This document shows positions 53,785 through 61,568 of a stretch of 64,000 nt of DNA, piece after piece; the stretch's first letter is position 1, and each line of letters starts with the position of its first letter. The stretch comes from Novosphingobium subterraneum (GTDB taxonomy: Bacteria; Pseudomonadota; Alphaproteobacteria; Sphingomonadales; Sphingomonadaceae), in NCBI RefSeq assembly GCF_000807925.1, contig NZ_JRVC01000004.1, forward strand, positions 124,001 to 188,000, in the 5' to 3' direction. Position numbers and translations under genes: made by a program. The notes beneath the pieces are model-generated. The model ran no database searches, had not been told where the DNA came from, and saw nothing but the letters and a program-made list of their open reading frames with translations.

Positions 53785-54611
53785 CGGATCCCTTAAAGGT
53801 TGCGCTGTTCCAGATGACCAGCGGGATCGATCCGCTGGCCAATGCAGATGCGATCGTCGGCGCAGCGCGGAAGGCGGCGGACGAGGGGGCGGCGATGCTC
53901 TTCACCCCCGAAATGTGCGGGCTTCTCGATCGCGACCGGGCAAGGGCAACCCCGCATATCGTGACCGAAGCTGACAATCCGGTACTTGCCGCCGCGCGAT
54001 CGGCGGCACGGGATCTGGGGCTGTGGATCGATCTTGGTTCGCTGGCCGTGCTTCGCGATGACGGCAAGTGGGCCAATCGCGGCTTCATCATCGATTCCGA
54101 CGGGGAAATCGCCGCGCGCTACGACAAGATCCACATGTTCGATGTCGATCTGGCAACGGGCGAGACCTGGCGCGAATCCGCAGCCTACACGCCCGGCGAT
54201 GCAGTGGTGACTGTCGAGACGCCGCTGGGCCGCTTCGGCATGGCCATCTGCTACGACATCCGCTTCCCGGCCCTGTTCGAGGAACTGGGCCGTCGCCGCT
54301 GCGACGCGATCCGCATCCCGGCGGCATTCACCGTGCCGACCGGCAAGGCGCACTGGCACCTGATGCAGCGCGCTCGCGCCGTGGAAGCCAGCGCCTGGGT
54401 CATTTCCGCTGCACAGGGCGGCGTTCACGAAGACGGGCGCGAGACCTTCGGGCATTCGCTCGTGGTCGATCCCTGGGGCGAGGTTGTATACGATGGCGGT
54501 GAAGGCAGCTCGCTTGGCTTTGCATATGTCGACCCTGCCCGAACGGGCGAGGTTCGCGCACAGCTTCCCAGTCTTGCCAACAAGCGCGAAATCCCTAGAT
54601 CGGCGGCATGA
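53781..54611 (+). CDS. Carbon-nitrogen hydrolase, Nit1-like
   Basis: A 276-residue nitrilase-superfamily amidase with the full Glu-Lys-Cys triad: Glu in LFTPEMCGLL, Lys in ARYDKIHMFDVDL, Cys in GMAICYDIRFP. Related to Nit1/Nit2 enzymes that hydrolyse deaminated glutathione or omega-amides, which fits the adjoining glutaredoxin gene. Start GTG at 53781 overlaps the upstream stop. The end overlaps the next gene by 4 bases. Confidence 0.88.
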   Translation: MTDPLKVALFQMTSGIDPLANADAIVGAARKAADEGAAMLFTPEMCGLLDRDRARATPHIVTEADNPVLAAARSAARDLGLWIDLGSLAVLRDDGKWANRGFIIDSDGEIAARYDKIHMFDVDLATGETWRESAAYTPGDAVVTVETPLGRFGMAICYDIRFPALFEELGRRRCDAIRIPAAFTVPTGKAHWHLMQRARAVEASAWVISAAQGGVHEDGRETFGHSLVVDPWGEVVYDGGEGSSLGFAYVDPARTGEVRAQLPSLANKREIPRSAA

Positions 54612-55084
54612 TTGTCTTTGATCTGCAATGCGGGCCGAACGGGCATCGCTTCGAGGGCTGGTTCGGCTCCTCGCAGGACTATGAAAGTCAACTCGCTCGG
54701 GGGCTGGTGTCCTGTCCCTCGTGTGGATCGCCCGATGTCGCCAAGGCGGTCATGGCGCCCAATGTTGGCCGCAAGGGCAACCAGCTTGCGGCACCGGTGC
54801 CGGCAAAGCCTGTGGAATCCGCGCCCGTCGCCAATGTGCCGCTGCCGCCCGAGGCCGTGGCCATGCTGCAGGCCGTCGCGGCTATGCAGGCCGAGGCGAT
54901 CAAGTCCTCGACCTGGGTAGGGGACAAATTCGCCGACGATGCCCGCGCAATGCACTACGGCGAGAAGGACCCCGGCGCCATCCACGGCCGTGCGACGCCC
55001 GATGAGGCGCGCGAATTGCTTGAGGAGGGCATTGCGGTTGCTCCCTTGCTTATTCCCGTCGTTCCGCCGGAAGAAGCCAACTGA
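54608..55084 (+). CDS. DUF1178 family protein
   Basis: A 158-residue protein of family DUF1178. N-terminus MIVFDLQCGPNGHRFEGWFGSSQDYESQ with a zinc-ribbon-like Cys pattern (LQC and CPSC), then a Pro/Ala/Val-rich linker, and a conserved helical C-terminal segment (KFADDARAMHYGEKDP, IHGRATPDEARELLEEGI). Function unknown. It follows the nitrilase gene with an ATGA overlap, an order frequent in alphaproteobacteria. Confidence 0.9.
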   Translation: MIVFDLQCGPNGHRFEGWFGSSQDYESQLARGLVSCPSCGSPDVAKAVMAPNVGRKGNQLAAPVPAKPVESAPVANVPLPPEAVAMLQAVAAMQAEAIKSSTWVGDKFADDARAMHYGEKDPGAIHGRATPDEARELLEEGIAVAPLLIPVVPPEEAN

Positions 55085-55129
55085 AAGAGCGTTGCCAGCG
55101 CCCGCGCCCCTGCCTAAAGGAGTGCGCGG

Positions 55130-55206
55130 GCGCCCGTAGCTCAGCAGGATAGAGCACCAGATTCCTAATCTGGGGGCCATGGGTTCGAATCCCGTCGGGC
55201 GCACCA
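55130..55206 (+). tRNA. tRNA-Arg(CCT)
   Basis: A 77-base cloverleaf: acceptor GCGCCCG/CGGGCGC, anticodon stem CCAGA/TCTGG with loop TTCCTAA (anticodon CCT), T-loop TTCGAAT, encoded CCA. Confidence 0.97.
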
Positions 55207-55250
55207 TTTTCCTAGAGCGTTGATGTCATTGCCGTGGTCGGGGACGCTGA

Positions 55251-55271
55251 GGTCCCCGCCTGCGCGGGGAC
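55251..55271. repeat. Short palindromic repeat (CCCCGCCTGCGCGGGG type)
   Basis: GTCCCCGC pairs with GCGGGGAC around a CTGC loop. The same core occurs at 60828 to 60847, so it is a dispersed element. Confidence 0.8.
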
Positions 55272-55574
55272 GCCGTGAGGTGGTGCGAGGGATCATCCGC
55301 TGGCGAGTGCGGACCGGTGCGCCGGTGGGAAGCTTGCAGATCGCGCGACCGGTGCGGTGCCGTTTGGCACGCAAGGGATGGGGCGCGGGACCGGGTGCGA
55401 GTCGCCGGGGGGCGGTTCCGAACCCCTTGTCGGCTCAGCCTGAGGGCGGACACATGTGAAAGGACGAAGCTGTGGCAGCGGCTCGCGTACTGCCTTGGCT
55501 TCTGGCAAGCGGCTGCGTGAAAAGAACCTGTCGTTTGTGCTGACACAGTCGCACAATCATGGCGGGTTCCGCAT

Positions 55575-55791
55575 CCGCAGCGTCGCTCAGGGTTCGGCGC
55601 CGTGCTATCAGCCCTGGGTTGTCCTGTCTGTCCTTGGGTAACGGCAGGGATTGCCCGGTGGGTCTTGGGGCTCGCCCCGCATTGAACCCGCTGCGCACCT
55701 GCCGCACCGATCGCGCCGGAAGCATCGGCCACAGCGTCAGCTTCCGAAGGGAGAGGAGCGGGTTGGCCTTGTGCCCTCTCCTGACCTGTGG
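55575..55791 (-). ncRNA. Candidate structured non-coding RNA
   Basis: Behind the promoter at 55798 to 55826 the leftward transcript would begin near 55791 directly with a long hairpin: 55786-91 pairs with 55729-34, 55781-85 with 55736-40, and 55775-80 with 55751-56. Downstream, 55698-704 pairs with 55642-48, with inner GGGT/ACCC and GGGG/CCCC helices, and 55611-15 pairs with 55587-91. Signature text of RNase P, tmRNA, 6S or SRP RNA was not recognised. The 3' end is a guess. Confidence 0.45.
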
Positions 55792-55797
55792 GCGGAG

Positions 55798-55826
55798 TGT
55801 ATAACCTATATGGTTCTTTTTGTCAA
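55798..55826 (-). promoter_or_regulatory. Sigma-70 promoter reading leftward
   Basis: TTGACA (55821 to 55826), a 17-base spacer, and TATACA (55798 to 55803) on the minus strand. This is the best consensus match seen in the window and faces a stretch with no protein gene. Confidence 0.6.
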
Positions 55827-55847
55827 GCTTGTCCGTACTGACCCAAA

Positions 55848-55939
55848 CCGTCATCCCGGGCTTGACCCGGGATCCCGCTTCCTTGTTGCGAGACCGTGCA
55901 GGAAAAACGCGGGGCCCCGGGTCAAGCCCGGGGCGACGG
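55848..55939. repeat. 31-bp imperfect inverted repeat
   Basis: Arms 55848 to 55878 and 55909 to 55939 are mostly complementary (CCCGGGCTTGACCCGGG core, itself a palindrome) around a 30-base loop. It resembles dispersed palindromic elements of alphaproteobacterial genomes. Confidence 0.85.
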
Positions 55940-56060
55940 TGGGTTTGTAGTGGGGTGGTGGTGGGCAGATGACATTTTTGTCTTTGCCGTTTTACCTATT
56001 GTGATGCGGGTGGAGGTGAAGGTCCTTGAAACGGCGCAGGATTTGTGATTCAGTCGTGAC

Positions 56061-56369
56061 ATGAAAACCCGTCGCCCACTTCTCCCGAAAGACAGCCTTG
56101 CGCAGTCGATGGCGCTTGTCGTCCTGCTTGTGCTTGCGGCGGTCGGCGTTGCCGGGCCAAGCGGTCTGCTGGCCTGGGGCGAGAACGCGCGGGTGCTCGA
56201 ACAGCGGCAGAAGGAAATCGCGTCGCTGACGGCCGAACGGGACCGGATAAAGAACCGTGTCGATCTGCTCGATCCTCGCCATGCGGACCCCGATCTTGTC
56301 GGCGAATTGCTGCATAGCAATCTCAACGTGACGCATCCTGACGACGTAGTGATGCAGCTCAAGGATTGA
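56061..56369 (+). CDS. ftsB: Septum formation initiator, FtsB/DivIC family
   Basis: A 102-residue division protein. Short cytoplasmic N-terminus, one membrane helix (SMALVVLLVLAAVGVAGPSGLL), then a periplasmic coiled coil (NARVLEQRQKEIASLTAERDRI) and a short tail. FtsB bridges FtsL and FtsQ in the divisome. In many alphaproteobacteria it sits beside pdhA; here it is 24 kb away from it. Confidence 0.87.
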   Translation: MKTRRPLLPKDSLAQSMALVVLLVLAAVGVAGPSGLLAWGENARVLEQRQKEIASLTAERDRIKNRVDLLDPRHADPDLVGELLHSNLNVTHPDDVVMQLKD

Positions 56370-56396
56370 GCGGGTCTCCGCCAATGCAGCGGAGGC

Positions 56397-57209
56397 TTAC
56401 CGCCGCTTCTGGAACATGGCGTCACTGTAACTCCCGTCCATGCGCGCATCGTCGGGTCCGTAGAGCAGAGTCATCGGATCGGCGCGCGTGAAGCGAAGGG
56501 AGCGCGCATGATAGCGCGCAGCGACGGGAGTATCGCTGAAGCGGAAGTGCGCATTCCAGATCGTGAGCCAACCGCCCGGGGCAAGATGGCGATCCAGCGC
56601 GGCAACCGTCTGCGCAAAGCGGGAGAAGGGCAGCCAGGCCGAACAGGACTGCGGCGCCTGGCTTTCCAGGGCGCCGTGTCGAAACACTGCCATGGCCAGA
56701 ATGGCATCGAACGTCTGGCCTTCAAGCACCCCGACGTCGGCGGCCTCGATGTAGGAAATATCGGGGTCAGGGTGCAGCGCGAGGTGCGCCCGCGCGGTCC
56801 GGATCATCGCCGGGTTGGGGTCCAGACCGACAATGCGGGCGTTTGGGAACCACCGCCGCAGGCTGCGGACTTCGCTGCCATCACTGCACCCGAAGGAGAG
56901 GATGCGCGGGTTGGCGAGGGTCCACAGATGCGCGTCGAGCGCCGTGAAGATCTCGGGGTAGCGATCCTCGCAGGTCGTCGGCCAAGGTTGCAGGATGGCG
57001 CTGGAATGGGTGCGCTTCATGCGCGCGATGGCGCGGCGATCGGGGTCTGCCAGGTCCCTGATCCGATCGATCGTCGAACGCACTTGTGGAACTGCAAGCA
57101 GCCCGGTGCGTAGGGACGATATCAGGGTTGAGCCGCTTGCCATGGCTTCTGGATTGCGGTTGAGTCCGCTGCGGTAAAGCTGAAACGGACTTTTCCTTAC
57201 TAGTGACAA
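56397..57209 (-). CDS. Class I SAM-dependent methyltransferase
   Basis: Up to 270 residues. The SAM-binding motif is ILSFGCSDGSEVRSL (motif I), then ARIVGLDPNPAMI with the acidic residue for the ribose, and FDAILAMAVFRHG. CheR-like or MtsA-like in text, but substrate unknown. The start is uncertain: a TTG at 57209 gives the full frame, an ATG at 57143 (MASGSTLI) gives 248 residues; neither has a strong ribosome-binding site. It stands alone on the minus strand. Confidence 0.75.
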   Translation of the reverse strand: MSLVRKSPFQLYRSGLNRNPEAMASGSTLISSLRTGLLAVPQVRSTIDRIRDLADPDRRAIARMKRTHSSAILQPWPTTCEDRYPEIFTALDAHLWTLANPRILSFGCSDGSEVRSLRRWFPNARIVGLDPNPAMIRTARAHLALHPDPDISYIEAADVGVLEGQTFDAILAMAVFRHGALESQAPQSCSAWLPFSRFAQTVAALDRHLAPGGWLTIWNAHFRFSDTPVAARYHARSLRFTRADPMTLLYGPDDARMDGSYSDAMFQKRR

Positions 57210-57282
57210 AAAGATAGCAATCTATCGGTATGCAGGGGAATGTCGGTGGTGTGTGCTGGTAACATAATCGAAGTAAGTTTTT

Positions 57283-58800
57283 GTGGCTGAACACGAAGGC
57301 GTGACCGAGCAACAGGCCGGCGGCCTTGCCCGGATGCAGTCGGAATCCGAATCAGTCTGGCGCTATGCGATGGCCGACAGGGCGCATGCGGTGATCGATG
57401 CTGCAGATTACTTCGCGCTCATGCGCGAGGCGATGATGCGCGCGCAGCAACGGATTTTCCTGATTGGATGGGATTTCGATACGCGGATCATCATCGGCGG
57501 CGGCCGGCGATGGTGGAACCTGCCGCGAAGGCGCGTTTCGCCGGCGCGGCTTGGCCCCTTTGTCGTCTGGCTGGCCAACCGTCGCAAGCAACTCGATGTC
57601 AGGGTTCTCAAGTGGAACTTCGGCGCCTTGAAGGCCGTCTTTCGTGGCTCGATGATGCTTGATCTGTTGCGCTGGTGGAGGCACCCGCGCATCGTGTTCA
57701 AGCTCGACAGCGCGCATCCCCTGGGGTGCAGCCACCATCAGAAGATTGCGGTGATCGACGATCGCTTTGCCGTGTGCGGCGGGATCGACATGGCGGGCGA
57801 TCGCTGGGACACGCGACAGCACATCGACGACGACAAGCGGCGCAGACGGCCCGGAGGCAAGCTCTATGGCCCATGGCACGACTGCACCATGCTGATGGAA
57901 GGCGAGGCTGCCGCTGTCCTGGGAGCCTTCGGCAGAAAGCGGTGGGAACAGGCCGGGGGTAAGCCGTTCGAGCCTTGCGAGCCGCAACGGGCCTCCCCCT
58001 GGCCAACCACGGTGGAGGCTGAATTCCGCAATGTCGAGATCGGCATCGCGCGGACGCGATCACACTTTGCCGAAGCACGCGAGGTGCGCGAGGTGGAAGC
58101 GCTGTTTCTCGAGCATATCGCGCGGGCGAAGAAGTTCATCTACTTCGAGAACCAGTATTTTGCATCGCGCAAGATTGCAGAAGCCATCGTCAGGCGGATG
58201 GAGGAGCCGGATCCCCCCGAGATCGTGCTCATCAACCCGCAGAGTTCGGATGGCTGGCTGGAGCAGACGGCGATGGATGGGGCACGCATCCGGCTGGTGC
58301 GGGCGATCGAGCAGGTCGATCACGCAGGTCGCTTCTCGGTCTGGCATCCCTTCACCGCGAAGGGCACGCCGATCTACGTGCATTCCAAGCTGACAATCGT
58401 CGATGACGAGATCCTGAGGATCGGATCGGCAAACCTGAACAACCGGTCGATGGGTCTTGATAGCGAGTGCGATGTGTTCATCGACTGTGCAAGGCCTGCC
58501 AATGGTCATTGTGGCGAGGCAATCCGCCGGTTGCGCGTTTCCCTTCTGGCCGAGCATTGCGGTATCGGGCCAGAGCGGGTAGCGGAACTTCTGGACCAGC
58601 ACGGTTCGATGGCTGCGGCCATCGCTGCTGCTCCGCAGGAGGGCAAGAGACTGGGGCGGTTCGTGCCGCACGACCTTACCGATGCGGAGAAGGCGCTGGC
58701 CGACAACGAGGTACTCGACCCAGAGCGTCCGGAGGAAATGCTGTCCTTCTACCGCCGGGGTCTGTTCAGGAGTCGCTTCCTGCGACGGCCTGCAAGGTAG
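57283..58800 (+). CDS. Phospholipase D family protein
   Basis: A 505-residue member of the PLD superfamily with both HKD motifs: GCSHHQKIAVIDD (near residue 150) and YVHSKLTIVDDEILRIGSANLNNRS (near residue 370). Text such as LIGWDFDTRI and YFENQYFASRKIAEAI resembles bacterial PLD/cardiolipin-synthase-like enzymes that act on membrane phospholipids. No signal peptide is evident. The start is GTG at 57283. folE follows by 12 bases. Confidence 0.88.
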   Translation: MAEHEGVTEQQAGGLARMQSESESVWRYAMADRAHAVIDAADYFALMREAMMRAQQRIFLIGWDFDTRIIIGGGRRWWNLPRRRVSPARLGPFVVWLANRRKQLDVRVLKWNFGALKAVFRGSMMLDLLRWWRHPRIVFKLDSAHPLGCSHHQKIAVIDDRFAVCGGIDMAGDRWDTRQHIDDDKRRRRPGGKLYGPWHDCTMLMEGEAAAVLGAFGRKRWEQAGGKPFEPCEPQRASPWPTTVEAEFRNVEIGIARTRSHFAEAREVREVEALFLEHIARAKKFIYFENQYFASRKIAEAIVRRMEEPDPPEIVLINPQSSDGWLEQTAMDGARIRLVRAIEQVDHAGRFSVWHPFTAKGTPIYVHSKLTIVDDEILRIGSANLNNRSMGLDSECDVFIDCARPANGHCGEAIRRLRVSLLAEHCGIGPERVAELLDQHGSMAAAIAAAPQEGKRLGRFVPHDLTDAEKALADNEVLDPERPEEMLSFYRRGLFRSRFLRRPAR

Positions 58801-58812
58801 CGGAGGAACGTG

Positions 58813-59427
58813 ATGAGCAGTCTGGTGGGGCCTGATGAAGATGACGATCTGGCCCAGGGCAAGCCACCTGTTCCCGAAGATGTCCAGGACGCCATCCGCA
58901 CGCTGATCCGGTGGTCGGGTGACGATCCGGCGCGCGAGGGACTGCTTGATACGCCCAAGCGCGTGGCCCGTGCCTGGAAGGAATATTGTCTGGGCTATGG
59001 CGAGGATCCAGCAAGCCATCTGTCGCGCCAGTTCGAGGAAGTTGGTGGCTACGACGAGATCGTGCTGCTGAAGGACATTCCGTTCCAGAGCCATTGCGAG
59101 CATCACATGGCGCCGATCATCGGCAAGGCGGCCATCGCTTATCTCCCGCGGCACAAGGTCGTCGGCATTTCCAAGCTGGCGCGGGTCCTTCATGGGTTTG
59201 CGCGTCGCCTGCAGATTCAGGAGCGCCTGACCGCCGAAGTCGCGCAGTGCATCTGGGACAATCTCAAGCCGCATGGTGTGGCGGTGGTCATCGAGGCGAG
59301 CCACGCCTGCATGACCGCGCGCGGCGTGCGCACGCCTGGTGTTGGAATGGTGACGAGCCGGATGATGGGCACGTTCCTTGACGATACGCGAAGCCGCAAG
59401 GAAGTGCTCAGCCTGATGGGCTATTGA
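58813..59427 (+). CDS. folE: GTP cyclohydrolase I
   Basis: A 204-residue enzyme that converts GTP to dihydroneopterin triphosphate, first step of folate synthesis. Zinc ligands: Cys/His in SHCEHHM and Cys in SHACMTARG. Conserved text: EGLLDTPKRVARAW, GKAAIAYLPRHKVVGISKLAR, and RLQIQERLT. The ATG at 58813 is better spaced behind GGAGGAA than the GTG one codon earlier. Confidence 0.96.
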   Translation: MSSLVGPDEDDDLAQGKPPVPEDVQDAIRTLIRWSGDDPAREGLLDTPKRVARAWKEYCLGYGEDPASHLSRQFEEVGGYDEIVLLKDIPFQSHCEHHMAPIIGKAAIAYLPRHKVVGISKLARVLHGFARRLQIQERLTAEVAQCIWDNLKPHGVAVVIEASHACMTARGVRTPGVGMVTSRMMGTFLDDTRSRKEVLSLMGY

Positions 59428-59537
59428 GGCAACCTAGCAAAGAAACATTACAAGTCGGTCGGTTGGTTGCACACAATCGCGGTTCTATCTTGCTTGTGTC
59501 ACCGGAAAAAAGCCGGGACGTTTGCAGGAGACACAAC

Positions 59538-59987
59538 ATGAAGACGCTTGGCTTTGCAGGTCTTGCCGTTGCGCTGGGCTTCAGCGCTCCGGCGATGGGC
59601 ATGGAGCACTCGACCGTCATCGAGCATGCTGCCGGCCCGATCACAGCCGATTACAGCGGAAAGACAAGGGTCGAGATGAAGCAGATCGGTTCGGCCGGCG
59701 GTGCCGGGCGGGCTTCCTCCTTGCGCTGCCAGTGGTCCGTATCGCTTTCGGTCGAGCGGCAGGCACGGGTTGGCGCAAAGATGCAGGCAAGTCGTTCGAT
59801 GCTGCGCGATGACGTGCTTACGGGATCGTCGCCGGGCTGGTGCTCGGAGCGCGGCAATGGCATCGACCGCGTGATCGAGGCGCGCCGCGATGACTTGCGC
59901 AGTGCGATGATGGCCATGGTTGCGCAGGATCGCGAAGTGATCCTCGTTGAAGCAGAAGGAGCCCACGCCAGGCAGCGCGAGGGCTGA
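59538..59987 (+). CDS. Hypothetical exported protein, 149 residues
   Basis: No family recognised. The ATG at 59538 is behind CAGGAG, and the first 22 residues (MKTLGFAGLAVALGFSAPAMG) are a signal peptide. The mature part is basic and helical at its end (RDDLRSAMMAMVAQDREVIL), with two cysteines that could form a disulfide. It precedes a beta-barrel protein gene by 14 bases, so both are probably exported together. Confidence 0.65.
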   Translation: MKTLGFAGLAVALGFSAPAMGMEHSTVIEHAAGPITADYSGKTRVEMKQIGSAGGAGRASSLRCQWSVSLSVERQARVGAKMQASRSMLRDDVLTGSSPGWCSERGNGIDRVIEARRDDLRSAMMAMVAQDREVILVEAEGAHARQREG

Positions 59988-60001
59988 GGAGAAATGAGTA
60001 C

Positions 60002-60748
60002 ATGACCCGCATCCACACTCTGAATGGCCTGGCAGTTCTTGGCGTGATCGCTTCGGTGCAGGCGCCGCAAGCGCTGGCTCAATCGGTGGACGTGGGCGTG
60101 GAGGCAACTACGGACGAAGTCCGGCGCGGGCTCAGCTGGAGTGACGGAGAAATCTCCGCCTCGGCTGATGCCAGCGTCGGCTTTGCCGGGCTCGATGCCT
60201 CGGTGCGCATGGCGGCGCTGCGCAAGTCTGACCGCCATGCCAATGCCGATGTCGTCGGCGACGTGGCTATCGGCAAGGATTGGGAAGCCGGGGCGATCAC
60301 CCTGCGGACGGAAGCTATCGGGCATTTCTTCGGCGGCGCGGATATCGGTGCCGACTACGGGGAAGTGGGCCTTGGTGCGCGTTATTCGATCGGACCGCTG
60401 CAAGTGCGGGCCGATGCGTTCTATGCGCCGAAACAGGACGCGATCGGCGGGGACAATCTCTATCTGAGAGGGTCAGCGAACTTCGGCGTGCCGGCGCTGC
60501 CGATCAGTCTTTCCGCATCAGTGGGATACACCACGGGGGACACGAAGGATCTTCGCTCGGCAAGGCTGCGTCCGGCCGGGGACTATGCAGACTGGAGGCT
60601 GGGCGTGGAATACAACCAGTTTCCGTTCACGATCGGGCTCGACTACGCTGGCACCGATATCGACACTTCGGGTGTCTCGGTTTCGCCCTTTGCCGATCTC
60701 AAGCACGCCGGTGACCGGGTGCTGGGAAGGGTCCGGCTTTCGTTCTGA
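60002..60748 (+). CDS. Outer-membrane beta-barrel protein, TorF-like
   Basis: A 248-residue exported protein: signal peptide MTRIHTLNGLAVLGVIASV ending ALAQ, then alternating beta-strand text (VDVGVEATTDEVRRGLSWSD, LSASVGYTTGD, WRLGVEYNQFPFTIGLDYAG) and a terminal phenylalanine (RVRLSF) as in outer-membrane barrels. The opening resembles the TorF putative porin group. Function unknown, perhaps a small channel. Confidence 0.7.
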   Translation: MTRIHTLNGLAVLGVIASVQAPQALAQSVDVGVEATTDEVRRGLSWSDGEISASADASVGFAGLDASVRMAALRKSDRHANADVVGDVAIGKDWEAGAITLRTEAIGHFFGGADIGADYGEVGLGARYSIGPLQVRADAFYAPKQDAIGGDNLYLRGSANFGVPALPISLSASVGYTTGDTKDLRSARLRPAGDYADWRLGVEYNQFPFTIGLDYAGTDIDTSGVSVSPFADLKHAGDRVLGRVRLSF

Positions 60749-60775
60749 GTGCATCGAACTCAAGGTTGCGTCCGC

Positions 60776-60847
60776 GCGAAGGCGGGGACCTCGGTGGTGT
60801 TACCAGCAGTTCAGCAAACCGGACGAGGCCCCCGCCTGCGCGGGGGC
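60776..60847. repeat. Palindromic repeat pair near the peroxiredoxin gene
   Basis: GCGAAGGCGGGGACCTCG at 60776 to 60793 is nearly complementary to 60824 to 60841; the right arm also folds on itself (GCCCCCGC/GCGGGGGC, 60828 to 60847). Same family as the repeat at 55251. It can terminate transcripts from either side. Confidence 0.75.
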
Positions 60848-60857
60848 GCAAACAAAA

Positions 60858-61337
60858 TCAGATGTTCTCGATCATGTGCTCGGCGGAGCTGACCTTGAAG
60901 TCGCCCGGAGCTTCGACGAACAGCTGCTCGACGACGCCATCGTTGACGACCATCGAGAAACGCTGGCCGCGCTTGCCGAGGCCGAAGCCCGAACCGTCCA
61001 TGGTAAGGCCGAGCGCTTCGGCGAGGTCACCGTTGCCGTCTGCCAGCATGGTCACGTCGCTCGATCCCGAAGCGGCGCCCCAGGCCTTCATCACGAAGGG
61101 ATCGTTGACGGCGGTGCAGGCGATCTCGTCGATGCCCTTCGCCTTCAGATCGGCGGCCTTTTCCACGTAGCCGGGGAGGTGCTTGGCCGAGCAGGTCGGG
61201 GTGAAGGCACCGGGGACGGAGAACAGCGCAACGCGCTTGCCCTTGAAGTAATCGGCTGACTGCACGGCTTCCGGACCTTCGGCAGTCGCCTTGACGATCT
61301 TGACGTCGGGCAGCTTGTCTCCAACAGCGATTGTCAT
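60858..61337 (-). CDS. Peroxiredoxin, Prx5 type
   Basis: A 159-residue thiol peroxidase. The peroxidatic Cys is in the motif VPGAFTPTCSAKH, characteristic of the Prx5/AhpE-like group. The ATG at 61337 (MTIAVGDKLPD) has AAGGAAG at suitable distance; an ATG two codons upstream is closer to it. Reduces hydrogen peroxide or alkyl hydroperoxides with glutathione/glutaredoxin, for which GrxC at 53518 is a possible partner. Confidence 0.92.
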   Translation of the reverse strand: MTIAVGDKLPDVKIVKATAEGPEAVQSADYFKGKRVALFSVPGAFTPTCSAKHLPGYVEKAADLKAKGIDEIACTAVNDPFVMKAWGAASGSSDVTMLADGNGDLAEALGLTMDGSGFGLGKRGQRFSMVVNDGVVEQLFVEAPGDFKVSSAEHMIENI

Positions 61338-61452
61338 CCCCATCTTCCTTTCGTTGCGCCGGGCGAGGGGGCCCGGACGAGTATGGCGGGTTGGATATAG
61401 GCGCGCTGCGGTGGTCTGCAACAGTCCGGCAGTGCGGTAATCCCGAATAGCG

Positions 61453-61472
61453 ATATAAAGACATCTTTATAT
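61453..61472. promoter_or_regulatory. Perfect 20-bp palindrome upstream of ahcY, probable SahR operator
   Basis: ATATAAAGA-CA-TCTTTATAT: two perfect 9-base arms, strongly AT-rich in a GC-rich setting, 97 bases before ahcY. ArsR-family SahR regulators control S-adenosylhomocysteine recycling genes in many proteobacteria by binding such ATAAAGA-type dyads. The regulator gene is not in the window. Confidence 0.65.
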
Positions 61473-61568
61473 TAAGTTTGCAGAGTGGGGGCGGGCACGC
61501 TATGGGCCCTGCAGGAGCGCGCCGGTACCTTGGTCTGCCGCGCAGATGATTTTTCAGGAGAAAGCTTC

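Larger units (their letters stand above)
55207..56060. other. 854-base region without a protein gene
   Basis: No frame here has credible coding text; the open frames are high-GC shadows. It holds a palindromic repeat at 55251 to 55271, a candidate structured RNA at about 55575 to 55791 with its promoter, and a large inverted repeat at 55848 to 55939. Between 55276 and 55570 nothing could be identified. Confidence 0.6.

Noticed and set aside
55575..55791. RNase P RNA, tmRNA, 6S or SRP RNA
   Set aside because: None of the universally conserved segments, such as GAGGAAAGTCC of RNase P or GGATTCGAC of tmRNA, was found on either strand.
55435..55854. 139-codon minus-strand open frame in the gap
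   Set aside because: It starts upstream of the -35 box of the promoter found there, has no ribosome-binding site and no recognisable protein text.
61473..61568. SAH riboswitch in the ahcY leader
   Set aside because: The leader is short and shows no arrangement matching the SAH riboswitch; the palindrome 5' of it better explains control by a protein.
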